Position numbers and translations under genes: made by a program. Positions 15,586 through 23,469 of a DNA stretch of 64,000 nucleotides are shown in pieces. How positions within the stretch are numbered: position 1 is the first letter of the stretch; every line of letters begins with the position of its first letter. Origin of the DNA: an uncultured Sutterella sp. (GTDB lineage Bacteria; Pseudomonadota; Gammaproteobacteria; Burkholderiales; Burkholderiaceae_F). The stretch is from NCBI GenBank assembly GCA_949282745.1, contig CASDQM010000019.1, forward strand, positions 1 to 64,000. Direction: 5' to 3'. Under the pieces are notes generated by a model. That model saw only the letters and a program-made list of their open reading frames with translations. It did not search any database and was not told the origin of the DNA.

Positions 15586-16233
15586 GTGAACAAACTCCCT
15601 CCGTATCCCATCATCGCCCGCGAAGGCTGGCCCATTTTGACGGGCCTCGCCGTCGTCGCTCTCCTTTTCTACTGGGTGATCGACTGGGACTTTCTCGGAC
15701 ACGTCTTTCTGCTTCTCTTCCTCTTCAGCTTCCAGTTCTTCCGCGATCCCGTGCGTGAACTGCCGCTTGACGAGCGCGCCGTGGTGAGCCCGGTCGACGG
15801 GCGCGTCTGCAAGGTCGAGCGCGCCCAGGACCCCGTGACGGGCGAAGAGGCGCTCAAGATTTCGATCTTCATGAACGTCTTCAACGTTCACAGCCAGAAG
15901 GCGCCGGTTTCGGGCACCGTCGAAACGGTCCGCTATACGCCGGGCACCTTCGTGAACGCCGACCTCGACAAGGCTTCGACCGAAAACGAACGCAACGCCG
16001 TGACGGTCCGCATGGACGACGGCCGCCGCATCACCTTCGTGCAGGTGGCCGGCCTCGTCGCCCGCCGCATTCTCTGCTACACGCAGGAAGGCGACCGGCT
16101 CGAGCGCGGTCAGCGCTACGGCTTCATCCGCTTCGGTTCGCGCGTGGACGTGTTCCTGCCGGCCGACGCCGAAGTGAAGGTCACGATCGGCGACAAGGTG
16201 ACGGGCGTTCTCTCGACGATCGCGCGCATCTGA
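15586..16233 (+). CDS. psd: Phosphatidylserine decarboxylase, short PSD-A type
   Basis: 215 residues from a GTG start at 15586 (TTGGAGC upstream). There are N-terminal hydrophobic segments (~15-50), then [17 protein letters not shown] and [16 protein letters not shown], which are conserved in the family. The self-cleavage site is FGS (183-185) in [11 protein letters not shown], with Ser185 becoming the pyruvoyl group. This is the short type, which uses a G-S site rather than the LGST of the E. coli enzyme. It makes phosphatidylethanolamine from phosphatidylserine at the inner membrane, downstream of PssA encoded at 17062. The two genes are in separate, convergent units. Confidence 0.93.
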   Translation: MNKLPPYPIIAREGWPILTGLAVVALLFYWVIDWDFLGHVFLLLFLFSFQFFRDPVRELPLDERAVVSPVDGRVCKVERAQDPVTGEEALKISIFMNVFNVHSQKAPVSGTVETVRYTPGTFVNADLDKASTENERNAVTVRMDDGRRITFVQVAGLVARRILCYTQEGDRLERGQRYGFIRFGSRVDVFLPADAEVKVTIGDKVTGVLSTIARI

Positions 16234-16256
16234 TAAGCCGTCTGTCCGGTAAACAG

Positions 16257-16301
16257 AAAAAAGGTTCGTTTCCCTTGGCGGGGAGACGAACCTTCTTTTT
16301 T
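16257..16301. terminator. Bidirectional terminator between psd and the WYL gene
   Basis: AAGGTTCGT / ACGAACCTT (16261-16269 and 16286-16294), with a CTTTTTT run after it on the plus strand and an A-run before it that gives T residues on the minus strand. It serves both convergent genes. Confidence 0.88.
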
Positions 16302-16317
16302 GCCCGGCGTTTCGGAC

Positions 16318-16995
16318 TCAGAGGGGAACGGCCGCGGCTGCGGCCCGTTCGAGATCCGACTCGATTCCTTCGGGGGGCGGCAGGTAGGAGAGCAGAATCT
16401 TCACCGATTCGAGTCTCGGGAGTTCCACGCGCACGGGACGGTTTTCCTCGTCGATCGCGATGAGTGCAAACCCCGCGGGACGCGCGGCGAGCCCGAGCGG
16501 GCGCAAAAACCGTCCGCGGCGGACCGGTGCTTTATCAAAGAGAACCGTGGCGGCGAGAAGACGTTGTCCCCGAATCGCTTCGAGCACCCGCGAAAAGACG
16601 AGGGGAGAGATTTTCTCGGAAGGTTCGTCGCTATCTTCGAGGATCACGGGAAAACGGTCGATGCGGCGCTCAAGCGGCACGACGTCGCGGTAGAGCGGCT
16701 GGCGCTTCGCGGCGAAGGCCCGTGAGAGGGCCTCGAGAAGGCGCTCGGCCTCGTCGGCGCCCGGCACCGCCATCGCCGGCGCGCGGTTGCGCCACGCATA
16801 CGTGAAGGGGGCCTCCGAGCGGTCGATCACGATCGGATAGCGCGGATATTCGGCGAGGCGCTCGAGCTTCGTCTGAATCGAACGAAGGGGCGCCCTCACG
16901 CCCCGGTCGGAGAGCTTGCGGCGGATCGCCTCCGCCGTCTGCGGCGTGCGCGAGAGCGCAAGGAGAAGTTCAAAGGAAAAGGCGTCGTGGGACAT
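16318..16995 (-). CDS. WYL-type transcriptional regulator
   Basis: 225 residues. The first ~65 residues form a helix-turn-helix region (FELLLALSRTPQTAEAIRRKLSDRGV...RSIQTKLERLAE), resembling the DeoR-like winged helix of WYL proteins. The remainder (~95-210) has the mixed strand pattern of a WYL ligand-sensing domain, with FLRPLGLAARPAGFALIAI at its core. WYL proteins sense nucleic acid or small ligands and often regulate stress or defence genes, but no target is obvious here. The ATG lies only seven bases after the pssA terminator hairpin, and no ribosome site is visible. Expression may therefore rely on readthrough, or the true start may differ. Confidence 0.6.
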   Translation of the reverse strand: MSHDAFSFELLLALSRTPQTAEAIRRKLSDRGVRAPLRSIQTKLERLAEYPRYPIVIDRSEAPFTYAWRNRAPAMAVPGADEAERLLEALSRAFAAKRQPLYRDVVPLERRIDRFPVILEDSDEPSEKISPLVFSRVLEAIRGQRLLAATVLFDKAPVRRGRFLRPLGLAARPAGFALIAIDEENRPVRVELPRLESVKILLSYLPPPEGIESDLERAAAAAVPL

Positions 16996-17001
16996 GATGA
17001 G

Positions 17002-17037
17002 AAAAAACGGCGCAGACCCCGGGAGGCCGCGCCGTTT
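17002..17037 (-). terminator. Terminator of pssA
   Basis: Arms AAACGGCGC / GCGCCGTTT (17005-17013 and 17029-17037). On the minus strand the stem runs into TTTTTT (plus-strand A-run 17002-17007), 25 bases after the pssA stop. Confidence 0.88.
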
Positions 17038-17061
17038 GCATAGGTGTCAATCTTCAGGGCC

Positions 17062-17910
17062 TCAGGCCGAAGCGGAATTTTGTTCTTCCGCTTCCTGCTG
17101 ATGCGCTTCGATGTCCTGCAGAACCGGATTGGGACGGCCCGTCCAGTAGAGCCAGAACTGATAGGCAAAGCCCGAAACGGCGTAGATGCAGAAGAGGATG
17201 AAGATCGAAAGCGACGGATTGCTCGACGCCACGATGAAGAGGAGCGATCCCACGGCGATCACCCAGAAGGGGATCGTGCGCACGACGGCGTAGGACTTCC
17301 CGGAGAAGAAGGGCGCGTTGCAGACCATCGTGAGGCCCGCGTAGAAGGTGACGATGAGCGCAAGCCAGGAGCGGTGTTCGACCACGAATTCCGGAAGCTT
17401 GTTTTCGACGCCGAGCCACACGAAGCCGCAGACGAGGGCCGCGGCGGCCGGGCTCGGAAGCCCCTGGAAGTAGTTCTTGCTCACGACGCCCACGTTGCAG
17501 TTGAAGCGGGCGAGACGAAGGATCGCGCAGAGGGCGTAGATGAAGGCCGTGGCCCAGCCGAGCTTGCCGAGGTCGACGAGCGCGTATTCATAGACGATGA
17601 GCGCGGGGGCGACGCCGAACGAGATGGCGTCGGCGAGACTGTCCATCTGCACGCCGAATTCGCTTTGCGTGTGGGTGAGGCGGGCGACGCGTCCGTCCAT
17701 GCCGTCAAAGAGCATGGAGAAGAAGACGGCGACGGCGGCCGTCCCGAAGTCGCCGTTCATCGCCTGGATGATCCCGTAGAAGGCGGCGAAGAGTGCCGCG
17801 GCGGTGAAGGCGTTGGGGAGGACGTAGATCCCCTTGGATTTTACGGCCTGAATGCGGCGCTGACCGAGTTCGGAGAGCGGGACGCGATGGGGCGCGTTCT
17901 GATTCGACAT
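17062..17910 (-). CDS. pssA: CDP-diacylglycerol-serine O-phosphatidyltransferase
   Basis: 282 residues from ATG 17910-17908. The complete CDP-alcohol phosphatidyltransferase signature D-G-x2-A-R-x8-G-x3-D-x3-D is present, with D72, G73, A76, R77, G86, D90 and D94. At least seven hydrophobic segments follow, so it is a type II, membrane-embedded synthase. It makes phosphatidylserine, which Psd (15586) then decarboxylates. The promoter has GCTACAAT on the minus strand 45 bases before the start. The C-terminus is acidic and glutamine-rich. Confidence 0.94.
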   Translation of the reverse strand: MSNQNAPHRVPLSELGQRRIQAVKSKGIYVLPNAFTAAALFAAFYGIIQAMNGDFGTAAVAVFFSMLFDGMDGRVARLTHTQSEFGVQMDSLADAISFGVAPALIVYEYALVDLGKLGWATAFIYALCAILRLARFNCNVGVVSKNYFQGLPSPAAAALVCGFVWLGVENKLPEFVVEHRSWLALIVTFYAGLTMVCNAPFFSGKSYAVVRTIPFWVIAVGSLLFIVASSNPSLSIFILFCIYAVSGFAYQFWLYWTGRPNPVLQDIEAHQQEAEEQNSASA

Positions 17911-18278
17911 GTCGATCCCTTTTTGTTTGGTTCCGGGAGTAATAGAGCCTAAGCATTGTAGCGGAGCGATCGGGCTTCTGGGCACATTCGTCGTGACGCG
18001 GACGTGGCGCAACCGGCGAAAATGCAAGCAATTGTGAGGCTTCTAAGGCTTGTGCGCGAAGAAAAGTGCGTCGAAACGACTGCCCCGGAATGGAGGTCGT
18101 TGCAAAGTGTTTCGCTTCGGGAAAAGGCGGTTTGCCGCGGCAATCTCTTTCTCGCCGCCCGCCCGCGCAAAGGCTCTTTCCTGTCGGAGAAGCGGATGGC
18201 CGAGAGAGAGGAGCGGGCGACGCCGCGCGTTCGGCTACAATGTCAATCCCTCAATGAATTCCCTTGCAAAGGTTCACC
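17911..18278. promoter_or_regulatory. Divergent promoter region of pssA and the FAH-family gene
   Basis: A 368-base gap without a supported gene. GCTACAAT reads toward pssA on the minus strand at 17962-17955, and the same octamer reads toward the FAH gene on the plus strand at 18234-18241. The middle (about 18000-18220) shows nothing I can name. Good -35 boxes are not visible for either, which suggests these promoters lean on their -10 region. Confidence 0.5.
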
Positions 18279-18977
18279 ATGCCCTTTCTCTTTGCTCCGC
18301 CTCCCATGCCGGTGATTCCGGTCGAAGGCGAACGCTACGAATTCTTCCCCGTCCACCGCGTCTACTGCGTGGCGCGAAACTACCGCGCGCACGCCGAGGA
18401 AAACGGCGCGGCCGCGCCCGAAGCGCCCTTCTTCTTCATGAAGGCGGCCGACATGGTCCGTCCCGTTGCGGAAAAGGAAACGATCAAGATCGCCGTGCCG
18501 CCCGAAACCGAAGCCTTCGAGCACGAAGTCGAACTCGTTGCCGCGCTCTCGAAGGGCGGGCGCAACTTGACGCGCGAAGAGGCGGAGGACGCCGTCTGGG
18601 GCTGGTGCGCCGGGATCGACTTCACGCGCCGCGACCTCGTTCGCGAAGCGGCGGGCAAGGGCCGCCCCTGGACCTTCGGGAAGAATTTCGAAGGGTCGGC
18701 GCCCGTGACGCACGTGCGCCCGAAGACCCGCGTGCCGTATCCCGAACCCGTCGACCTGTGGCTCTACGTCAACAATCAGAAGCGCCAGTCGGGCAATACC
18801 GACGAGATGCTTTTTGATCCCTTTGACCTCATCGCGGAACTTTCGCGCTTCGTGACGCTTGCGCCGGGCGACCTCGTCTTCACGGGCACGCCCGGAGGCG
18901 CGGGCAACGTCCGCGCAGGCGACCGCATCCGAGCGGGCGTCAACGGCGTGGGTTCCCTCAACGTCGAAATCGTCTGA
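18279..18977 (+). CDS. Fumarylacetoacetate hydrolase family protein
   Basis: 232 residues from ATG 18279 (AAAGG upstream). The FAH fold is marked by YCVARNYRAHAEE, the metal-binding E-x-E of EHEVELV near residue 86, the Asp of GIDFTRRDL near 115, and FTGTPGGAGNV near the C-terminus. This is the size of the short bacterial group, whose members include fumarylpyruvate hydrolases and oxaloacetate tautomerase/decarboxylase-like enzymes. The exact substrate cannot be assigned. It is monocistronic and has no pathway partners nearby, which favours a housekeeping role such as oxaloacetate tautomerisation over aromatic degradation (inference). Confidence 0.87.
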   Translation: MPFLFAPPPMPVIPVEGERYEFFPVHRVYCVARNYRAHAEENGAAAPEAPFFFMKAADMVRPVAEKETIKIAVPPETEAFEHEVELVAALSKGGRNLTREEAEDAVWGWCAGIDFTRRDLVREAAGKGRPWTFGKNFEGSAPVTHVRPKTRVPYPEPVDLWLYVNNQKRQSGNTDEMLFDPFDLIAELSRFVTLAPGDLVFTGTPGGAGNVRAGDRIRAGVNGVGSLNVEIV

Positions 18978-18996
18978 CGAAACACTGCGAAGAACG

Positions 18997-19033
18997 GCAA
19001 AAAGCCCGTGCGCCGCAAGGCGACACGGGCTTT
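18997..19033. terminator. Terminator between the FAH and DMT genes
   Basis: AAAGCCCGTG / CACGGGCTTT (19001-19010 and 19024-19033). The better T-run lies on the minus strand, so it chiefly ends the DMT transporter gene and also stops convergent transcription. Confidence 0.82.
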
Positions 19034-19054
19034 GCTCTAATGAGGAACGCGTTA

Positions 19055-20062
19055 TCAGGCCTTCTGGCCGGCGGCGGCCTGTCGGCGCGCAAGCGCCTTG
19101 GGCTTCGGAGCGGCGAGTTCCTTGGTGTTGCGGAAGACGTGGAGCGACCCCATGACGCCCGCCATGAGAATGAAGAAGCCGATCGTCATCGTGAGGGTCG
19201 GCCATTCGCCGCGGTAGATGAGGGCGTAAATGACGGACGAAACCGATTCGAAGACGATGAGCTGACCGCCGAGCGCGGCGGGAAGACGCTGGCTCATTTC
19301 GTTCCAGGCGAGCATGGCGACCCAGCTGCAAAGGAAGCCGATCATGAGCGCGACCCAGAGGAAGCGGATCGGGTCGGCCCCGAAGGTGCCCTGGGAGACG
19401 TCCATGAAGCCGAGCGGCCACGCGGCGATGACGAAGAGAAGGACCGCGACGGGCAGGACCGTCACGCCCTGGAGCGCCGTCCAGGCCTTGGAGCTGTGAA
19501 GCGGATGCGTCAAGAGCCAGTCGGCGTTCTTGATGGAGAACCACGTCCAGGCGATCACGGCGGCGATGCCGAAGGCGACGCCGATCCAGAATTCCAGACC
19601 CGTGGCCTGGCCCGAGCGCTGCATGTATTCGAATTCGGTCCAGTTCGCGATGACGAGGCCCGCGAAAATGACGCAGAGCGGCGGCAGGATCGCGCCCCAG
19701 GAAATGCCGCGGCCTTCACGCTGATAGCGGATGTTCGAGACGATGGCAACGAGCACGGGGATCACGGCCATGAACATGCCGGCGAGCGGGGCGCCCGCCA
19801 GACGGATGCAGATCGTGAGAAGACAGTAGAAGATGACGTTCCCGAAGAAGGGAAGGCGGAAGGCCTCTATGATGTCCGCCCAGGTGAACTTTCGCAATTC
19901 CTGCCGGAAAAAGAGAAGACAGGGAAGCGAGACGACCCCGAAGGCGATGAATCGGCCCAGTGCGATGAGCACGGGGTTGTACTCCGGAAGGAGAAGCGGG
20001 GCGATGTAAATGAGCCCCCAAAGCGCTCCGGCGGCGACGCCGAGCAGGACACCTAAAATCAT
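19055..20062 (-). CDS. DMT-superfamily (EamA-like) transporter
   Basis: 335 residues with about ten hydrophobic helices in two repeats of five. The first begins GVLLGVAAGALWGLIYIAP, the typical EamA opening (G-x-x-W-G), and the second repeat begins near WIGVAFGIAAVIAWTWF. The tail is basic and cytoplasmic. Such proteins export amino acids or other metabolites, or less often import them; the substrate is not readable. It lies downstream of a TetR gene on the same strand but 330 bases away, so it may be regulated by it. A 5'-leader hairpin is present on the mRNA about 20 bases before the ATG. Confidence 0.85.
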   Translation of the reverse strand: MILGVLLGVAAGALWGLIYIAPLLLPEYNPVLIALGRFIAFGVVSLPCLLFFRQELRKFTWADIIEAFRLPFFGNVIFYCLLTICIRLAGAPLAGMFMAVIPVLVAIVSNIRYQREGRGISWGAILPPLCVIFAGLVIANWTEFEYMQRSGQATGLEFWIGVAFGIAAVIAWTWFSIKNADWLLTHPLHSSKAWTALQGVTVLPVAVLLFVIAAWPLGFMDVSQGTFGADPIRFLWVALMIGFLCSWVAMLAWNEMSQRLPAALGGQLIVFESVSSVIYALIYRGEWPTLTMTIGFFILMAGVMGSLHVFRNTKELAAPKPKALARRQAAAGQKA

Positions 20063-20392
20063 GTAAAAAGACAGCCCTTGGGCACGCGCCTTTCACCCGC
20101 GTGCGTTTTAAGAGGGACGACTGTTTGTGAAGGTTGTGGCGTCGCCCCCGCGGTCTGCGGCACCCGGCCTCGGGCGCCTGACCGATCGAAGTCAGACTAG
20201 GCAAAATCTCCGATCTTGGTCGACTCGGATCATAGCAAAGGGATTGCTTCACGGCGAGGGGGTTTGAGGGTTAGTCCGTATGTAGAAAAGGAAGAAATTT
20301 TTCGGCTCTCGAAAGTCTCAAACCGAATGCGTCGGAGTCGTCGGAAAAGTTAGTTAGAAATACGCATTAAAGATAAGAAATAACACGTATTT
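20063..20392 (-). other. Leader/intergenic region between tetR and the DMT gene
   Basis: 330 bases without a supported gene. Near the DMT start, GCACGCG / CGCGTGC (20082-20088 and 20098-20104) form a small hairpin in the predicted leader. The half next to tetR (about 20280-20392) is AT-rich for this genome. It holds AAATACG / CGTATTT (20358-20364 and 20387-20393), a weak candidate terminator for tetR. The DMT promoter was not found with confidence. Confidence 0.4.
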
Positions 20393-21052
20393 TTAGAGAG
20401 GAGATTTGTCCTTCTCCTCGGGCTCGGGCTTCCCGCACTCGACGATTCGGGCCTCGCCCTGCGCAAGCTTGTGCATGAGCGCGAGAAGCGCGTTCTTTTC
20501 CTCGTCGCGCAGCACGTCGGTGCCGAAGAGCCGGTGAAAGAATAGGGCGTCGAAGGCGAGCGTCAAAAGGAGCGCCGTGGTCTCTCCGTTGGGGGAGGCC
20601 TTGAGTTTGTCGAAGTGCGCGCGGTACCAATCTCGAACGGGCGCCATGAACTTTCGGTTGCTTTGCGATGCGGTGGCAAGCGGCACGAGGGGCGAACTTC
20701 CGTCGTCGATGCCGCCCTCCGTGAAGTCTCGGTACCACTTCTCATAGCCCGCGAGAAGCGGATCGTAGGCCCCGGCCGAGTCCTTCTCAAGCGTCGTCAT
20801 CACTTCTCCGAGATGCGCCGCGTATTCCTCGATGAGCGCGGCGACGAGTTTCTCCCGAGAGGGAAAGTGATAGAGAAACGTTCCTTTGCTTACGCCCGCG
20901 CGTCGGATCACGCGGTCAATCGAAAGCTTGTCGGTGCCTTCCTCGACAACGATCGCCCGTGCCGCCTGCAGGAGTTTTTTGCGGGTGGCTGCGCCGTCGC
21001 GGCGCGTGGAGGTCGCGGGACGGTTTTTCTTTTCTTTGGCCGATTCGTTCAT
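20393..21052 (-). CDS. TetR-family transcriptional regulator
   Basis: 219 residues. After a Lys/Arg-rich start, the TetR helix-turn-helix lies at ~24-68 (RKKLLQAARAIVVEEGTDKLSIDRVIRRAGVSKGTFLYHFPSREKLV), a very clear match. The ligand-binding helical domain is not typed. It follows the terminator of the cytochrome-flavoprotein operon on the same strand and precedes the DMT gene. The strong inverted repeats upstream of the flavoprotein (23120-23156) are a possible binding site. If so, it would control the respiratory pair; control of the DMT exporter is the other option (both inferred). Confidence 0.92.
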   Translation of the reverse strand: MNESAKEKKNRPATSTRRDGAATRKKLLQAARAIVVEEGTDKLSIDRVIRRAGVSKGTFLYHFPSREKLVAALIEEYAAHLGEVMTTLEKDSAGAYDPLLAGYEKWYRDFTEGGIDDGSSPLVPLATASQSNRKFMAPVRDWYRAHFDKLKASPNGETTALLLTLAFDALFFHRLFGTDVLRDEEKNALLALMHKLAQGEARIVECGKPEPEEKDKSPL

Positions 21053-21087
21053 GATTCGATCTCTCTCTTAAAAGTGATGCGGATGCG

Positions 21088-21128
21088 AAAAGGAGACGGC
21101 GCTCGATCCGGGACCGAAGGCCGTCTCC
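21088..21128 (-). terminator. Terminator of the flavoprotein-cytochrome operon
   Basis: GGAGACGGC / GCCGTCTCC (21092-21100 and 21120-21128), running into TTTT on the minus strand, 28 bases after the cytochrome stop. Confidence 0.85.
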
Positions 21129-21155
21129 ATGGGTTTTACCCGGCGTACGCCAAGG

Positions 21156-21494
21156 TTACGGAACCTTGAAGCCCAGGCCGTCGGCGTGGCAGGCCGAGCA
21201 GTAGTTCACCGATTCCTTGTGCTCGCGGTGGCAGAGCGCACAGTCGAGGAGCGCCGGATCGTAGTGAAGCGGCACGTGCGGATTGGCGCTGCCGTCCTTC
21301 TTTTCGTAGTTTTGTTCGAACTTGTCGGCAGGGTGGCAGCTCTGGCACTGCTTCGTGGGCACGGGTTTGCCCACGCCGTCGACGTGACAGGCGGCGCACT
21401 CGAGCTTGTGCTTGTTCATCATGGCGGGTTCGGCCGCCTGTGCGGAAAGGGCGAAAACGCAGGCCGCCGCGGCGAAAACAAATTGCTTCAGCAT
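21156..21494 (-). CDS. Periplasmic tetraheme cytochrome c (flavocytochrome c subunit)
   Basis: 112 residues. A Sec signal (MLKQFVFAAAACVFALSAQA) is followed by exactly four CxxCH haem sites at C33, C50, C85 and C99 and several lone histidines (H29, H73, H77, H92) that can be distal ligands. Size and spacing match the haem domain of Shewanella-type flavocytochrome c3 fumarate reductases, here encoded as a separate subunit. It lies 17 bases downstream of the flavoprotein gene, in the same operon. Role by family: passes electrons from the quinol pool (via a NrfH/CymA-like donor, not seen here) to the flavoprotein. Its haem attachment needs the Ccm system, part of which is at 2-1507. Confidence 0.93.
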   Translation of the reverse strand: MLKQFVFAAAACVFALSAQAAEPAMMNKHKLECAACHVDGVGKPVPTKQCQSCHPADKFEQNYEKKDGSANPHVPLHYDPALLDCALCHREHKESVNYCSACHADGLGFKVP

Positions 21495-21511
21495 AATGGA
21501 AACTCCTTTCG

Positions 21512-23068
21512 TTACTTCGCTTGGGCGACCGAGCGGCCAGCGATGCGGCCGAAGACGATGCCGTCGAGCACCGAGTTGCCGCCGAGACGCGTGACGCCGT
21601 GCACGCCGCCGGTGATTTCGCCCGCGGCGTAGAGGCCCGGAATCGGCTCGAAGTCCTGACCGATCACTTCGGCCTTTTCGTTGATCTTGATGCCGCCCAT
21701 CGTGTAGTGCAGCTTCGAGGTGAGGCGGTGACCGTACCAGGGGCCCTTGCCCATGAGCACGCCTTCGTTGGGCGTGAGCGGACGGTGGAATTCCGGATCG
21801 AATTCGCGACCTTCCTTGATCCAGCCGTTGTACTTGGCGATTTCGGCCTTGAGGGGTTCGAGCGGAATGCCGTAGAACTTGGCGAGTTCCTCGAGCGTTT
21901 CGAACTTCTTCGTCGTGCCCGACTTGAGTGACTTGTTGAGGTAGCGCGCGATCGAGACCTTCGGGACGAACTGACTGTCGGCGATCAGCACCGCAAAGCG
22001 CTGCGAGCCGTCTTCATTGCGAAGGTTGAAGATGTCGTTCGTGAGTTCGGTGCGGTTGCCGAGTTCGTTGAAGCAGCGCTTGCCGGTCTTCGGGTCGAAG
22101 GCGGCGCCGTACTGCTTGATGTAGTCGCAGACGTCCGCGCCCATGCCGATCCCCTTGTCGTCGGGCGAGCACCAGGGGCCCCACTGGATGTAGTCGATGT
22201 GAACGGGAATGCCGCCCGCGCGCATGAGCGTGAAGAGCGCGCCCGCCGTGGCGCCCGGATGGTTCGTGCCTTCCGTTTCCTTCGTGATCTTCGGGTCGAT
22301 CATCGAGCAGAGGCGCCAGTCGTTCACGAAGCCGCCCGCGCCGAAGATGATGCCCTTCGTGGCGCGGTAGTACTTGCGAACGCCCGTCTTGTTCGTGAGG
22401 TCGTTGTCGCGGGAATTGATGTCGAAGGCGTAGCCTTCGCGAACGGCGACGCCTACGGCGCGTCCGTCCTTGTCCTTGATGACTTCGTCGACGATCGTGT
22501 TGTTGCGCATGACGCCGCCCTTGGCGAGGAACTTGCGGTGAAGCGGAATCAGAACGGAAATGCCCGCCGAGACTTCCGGGGCGAGCGAACGGATCTTCGA
22601 GTGGCCGCCCTGAATGAAGGGAGTCTTCGCAAACTTGCAGCCGTTGGCGATGAGGTAGTTGTAGGCGTCGAGCGCTTCAAAGCAGAGCGCGTGCGCGAGC
22701 TTCGGGTCGTTAAAGTATTCGCCCGCCTTCAACGTGTCCTTCAGGAAGAGTTCGGGCGAATCGTCCTTGACGCCGTGGGCGATCTGTTCGGGCGTGCCCG
22801 GAACGTTGATCCAGAAGCCCGTGATGGCGGAATTGCCGCCGAAAACGGGCATCTTTTCGACCATGATCACCTTCTTGAGGCCGCGGTCGATCGCTTCGTT
22901 GCCCGCGCAGGTCGAGGCAATGCCCGAGCCCACGATGATCGTGTCCCAGGTTTCGTCCCATTTGATTTCTTCGGCGGCGGGCAATTTCTCTGCGGCGCCG
23001 GCGGCCGAGAGGAAGCCGAAGCCGCCGAGCGCGGCGAGACCGCCCTTCAGGAACTCTCGTTTTTGCAT
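21512..23068 (-). CDS. Tat-exported FAD-dependent reductase (fumarate-reductase-like flavoprotein)
   Basis: 518 residues from ATG 23068-23066 (ribosome site AAAGGAG). The signal KREFLKGGLAALGGFGFLSAAGA is Tat-like but has Lys-Arg in place of Arg-Arg. The FAD site is VGSGIASTCAGNEA; later come NELGNRTEL, LHYTMGG and GGVHGVTRLGGN. These match Fcc3 residues R402, H504 and R545. However, the substrate-side Q-A-H-P-T of fumarate reductase (H365) reads QWGPW here, and the T-E-x-x-R proton-relay block (T377, E378, R381) is absent. A substrate other than fumarate is therefore likely (inference). It forms an operon with the tetraheme cytochrome. Confidence 0.93.
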   Translation of the reverse strand: MQKREFLKGGLAALGGFGFLSAAGAAEKLPAAEEIKWDETWDTIIVGSGIASTCAGNEAIDRGLKKVIMVEKMPVFGGNSAITGFWINVPGTPEQIAHGVKDDSPELFLKDTLKAGEYFNDPKLAHALCFEALDAYNYLIANGCKFAKTPFIQGGHSKIRSLAPEVSAGISVLIPLHRKFLAKGGVMRNNTIVDEVIKDKDGRAVGVAVREGYAFDINSRDNDLTNKTGVRKYYRATKGIIFGAGGFVNDWRLCSMIDPKITKETEGTNHPGATAGALFTLMRAGGIPVHIDYIQWGPWCSPDDKGIGMGADVCDYIKQYGAAFDPKTGKRCFNELGNRTELTNDIFNLRNEDGSQRFAVLIADSQFVPKVSIARYLNKSLKSGTTKKFETLEELAKFYGIPLEPLKAEIAKYNGWIKEGREFDPEFHRPLTPNEGVLMGKGPWYGHRLTSKLHYTMGGIKINEKAEVIGQDFEPIPGLYAAGEITGGVHGVTRLGGNSVLDGIVFGRIAGRSVAQAK

Positions 23069-23469
23069 GTTTAGTCTCCTTTGTGTCGGAACATCCGAAC
23101 GCCGTCGGGGTTTTCGGCAGTTCGGTCGTACTTTGTACCGAACGGACTGTACAAAGAAAAGCGGTCGGAATCCACTCTCGAAAACCCGAGGCGGGCTTTG
23201 GGTTAACGAGTGCATTCGAACGCTTCGGGCCGTTTCTCAATCCGTGAAGGAATCGGGAGCCGCGTGCAAAAAATTCCGGCGCGCTTCTCCCTCCCGAACG
23301 AAGACGGCGGGTTCCTTGCGTTTTCTTAAAGGCATTAGGCACAAGACTCTAAGCCTCATCTTCTAGAGCCTTCCCCTTTTTCCACGCTTCCCTCAATAAT
23401 GACTGAAAGCCTCTCTCGCAGGGCGGGAAGAGGTCTGCCGAACCATTCGACCGAAAAGAGGAAAAACAT
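23069..23469. other. Divergent gap between flavoprotein and trpX-like genes
   Basis: 401 bases with no supported gene. The flavoprotein half carries the inverted-repeat operator candidate described at 23120-23156 and a smaller palindrome, TCGGAACATCCGA, near 23087. The half facing the ABC operon is less structured; ATAATG near 23396 could be a -10 but has no clear -35. Confidence 0.45.
23120..23156. promoter_or_regulatory. Two interleaved inverted repeats, candidate TetR operator
   Basis: CTTTGTAC (23131-23138) and GTACAAAG (23149-23156) are perfect 8-base arms around 10 bases. GTTCGGT (23120-23126) and ACCGAAC (23137-23143) are perfect 7-base arms around another 10 bases, overlapping the first pair. 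GTAC occurs three times in the block. It lies 52-88 bases before the flavoprotein ATG. On the minus strand TTGTAC could act as a -35, with TACGAC after 18 bases as a poor -10, so a bound protein would cover the promoter. Confidence 0.65.
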
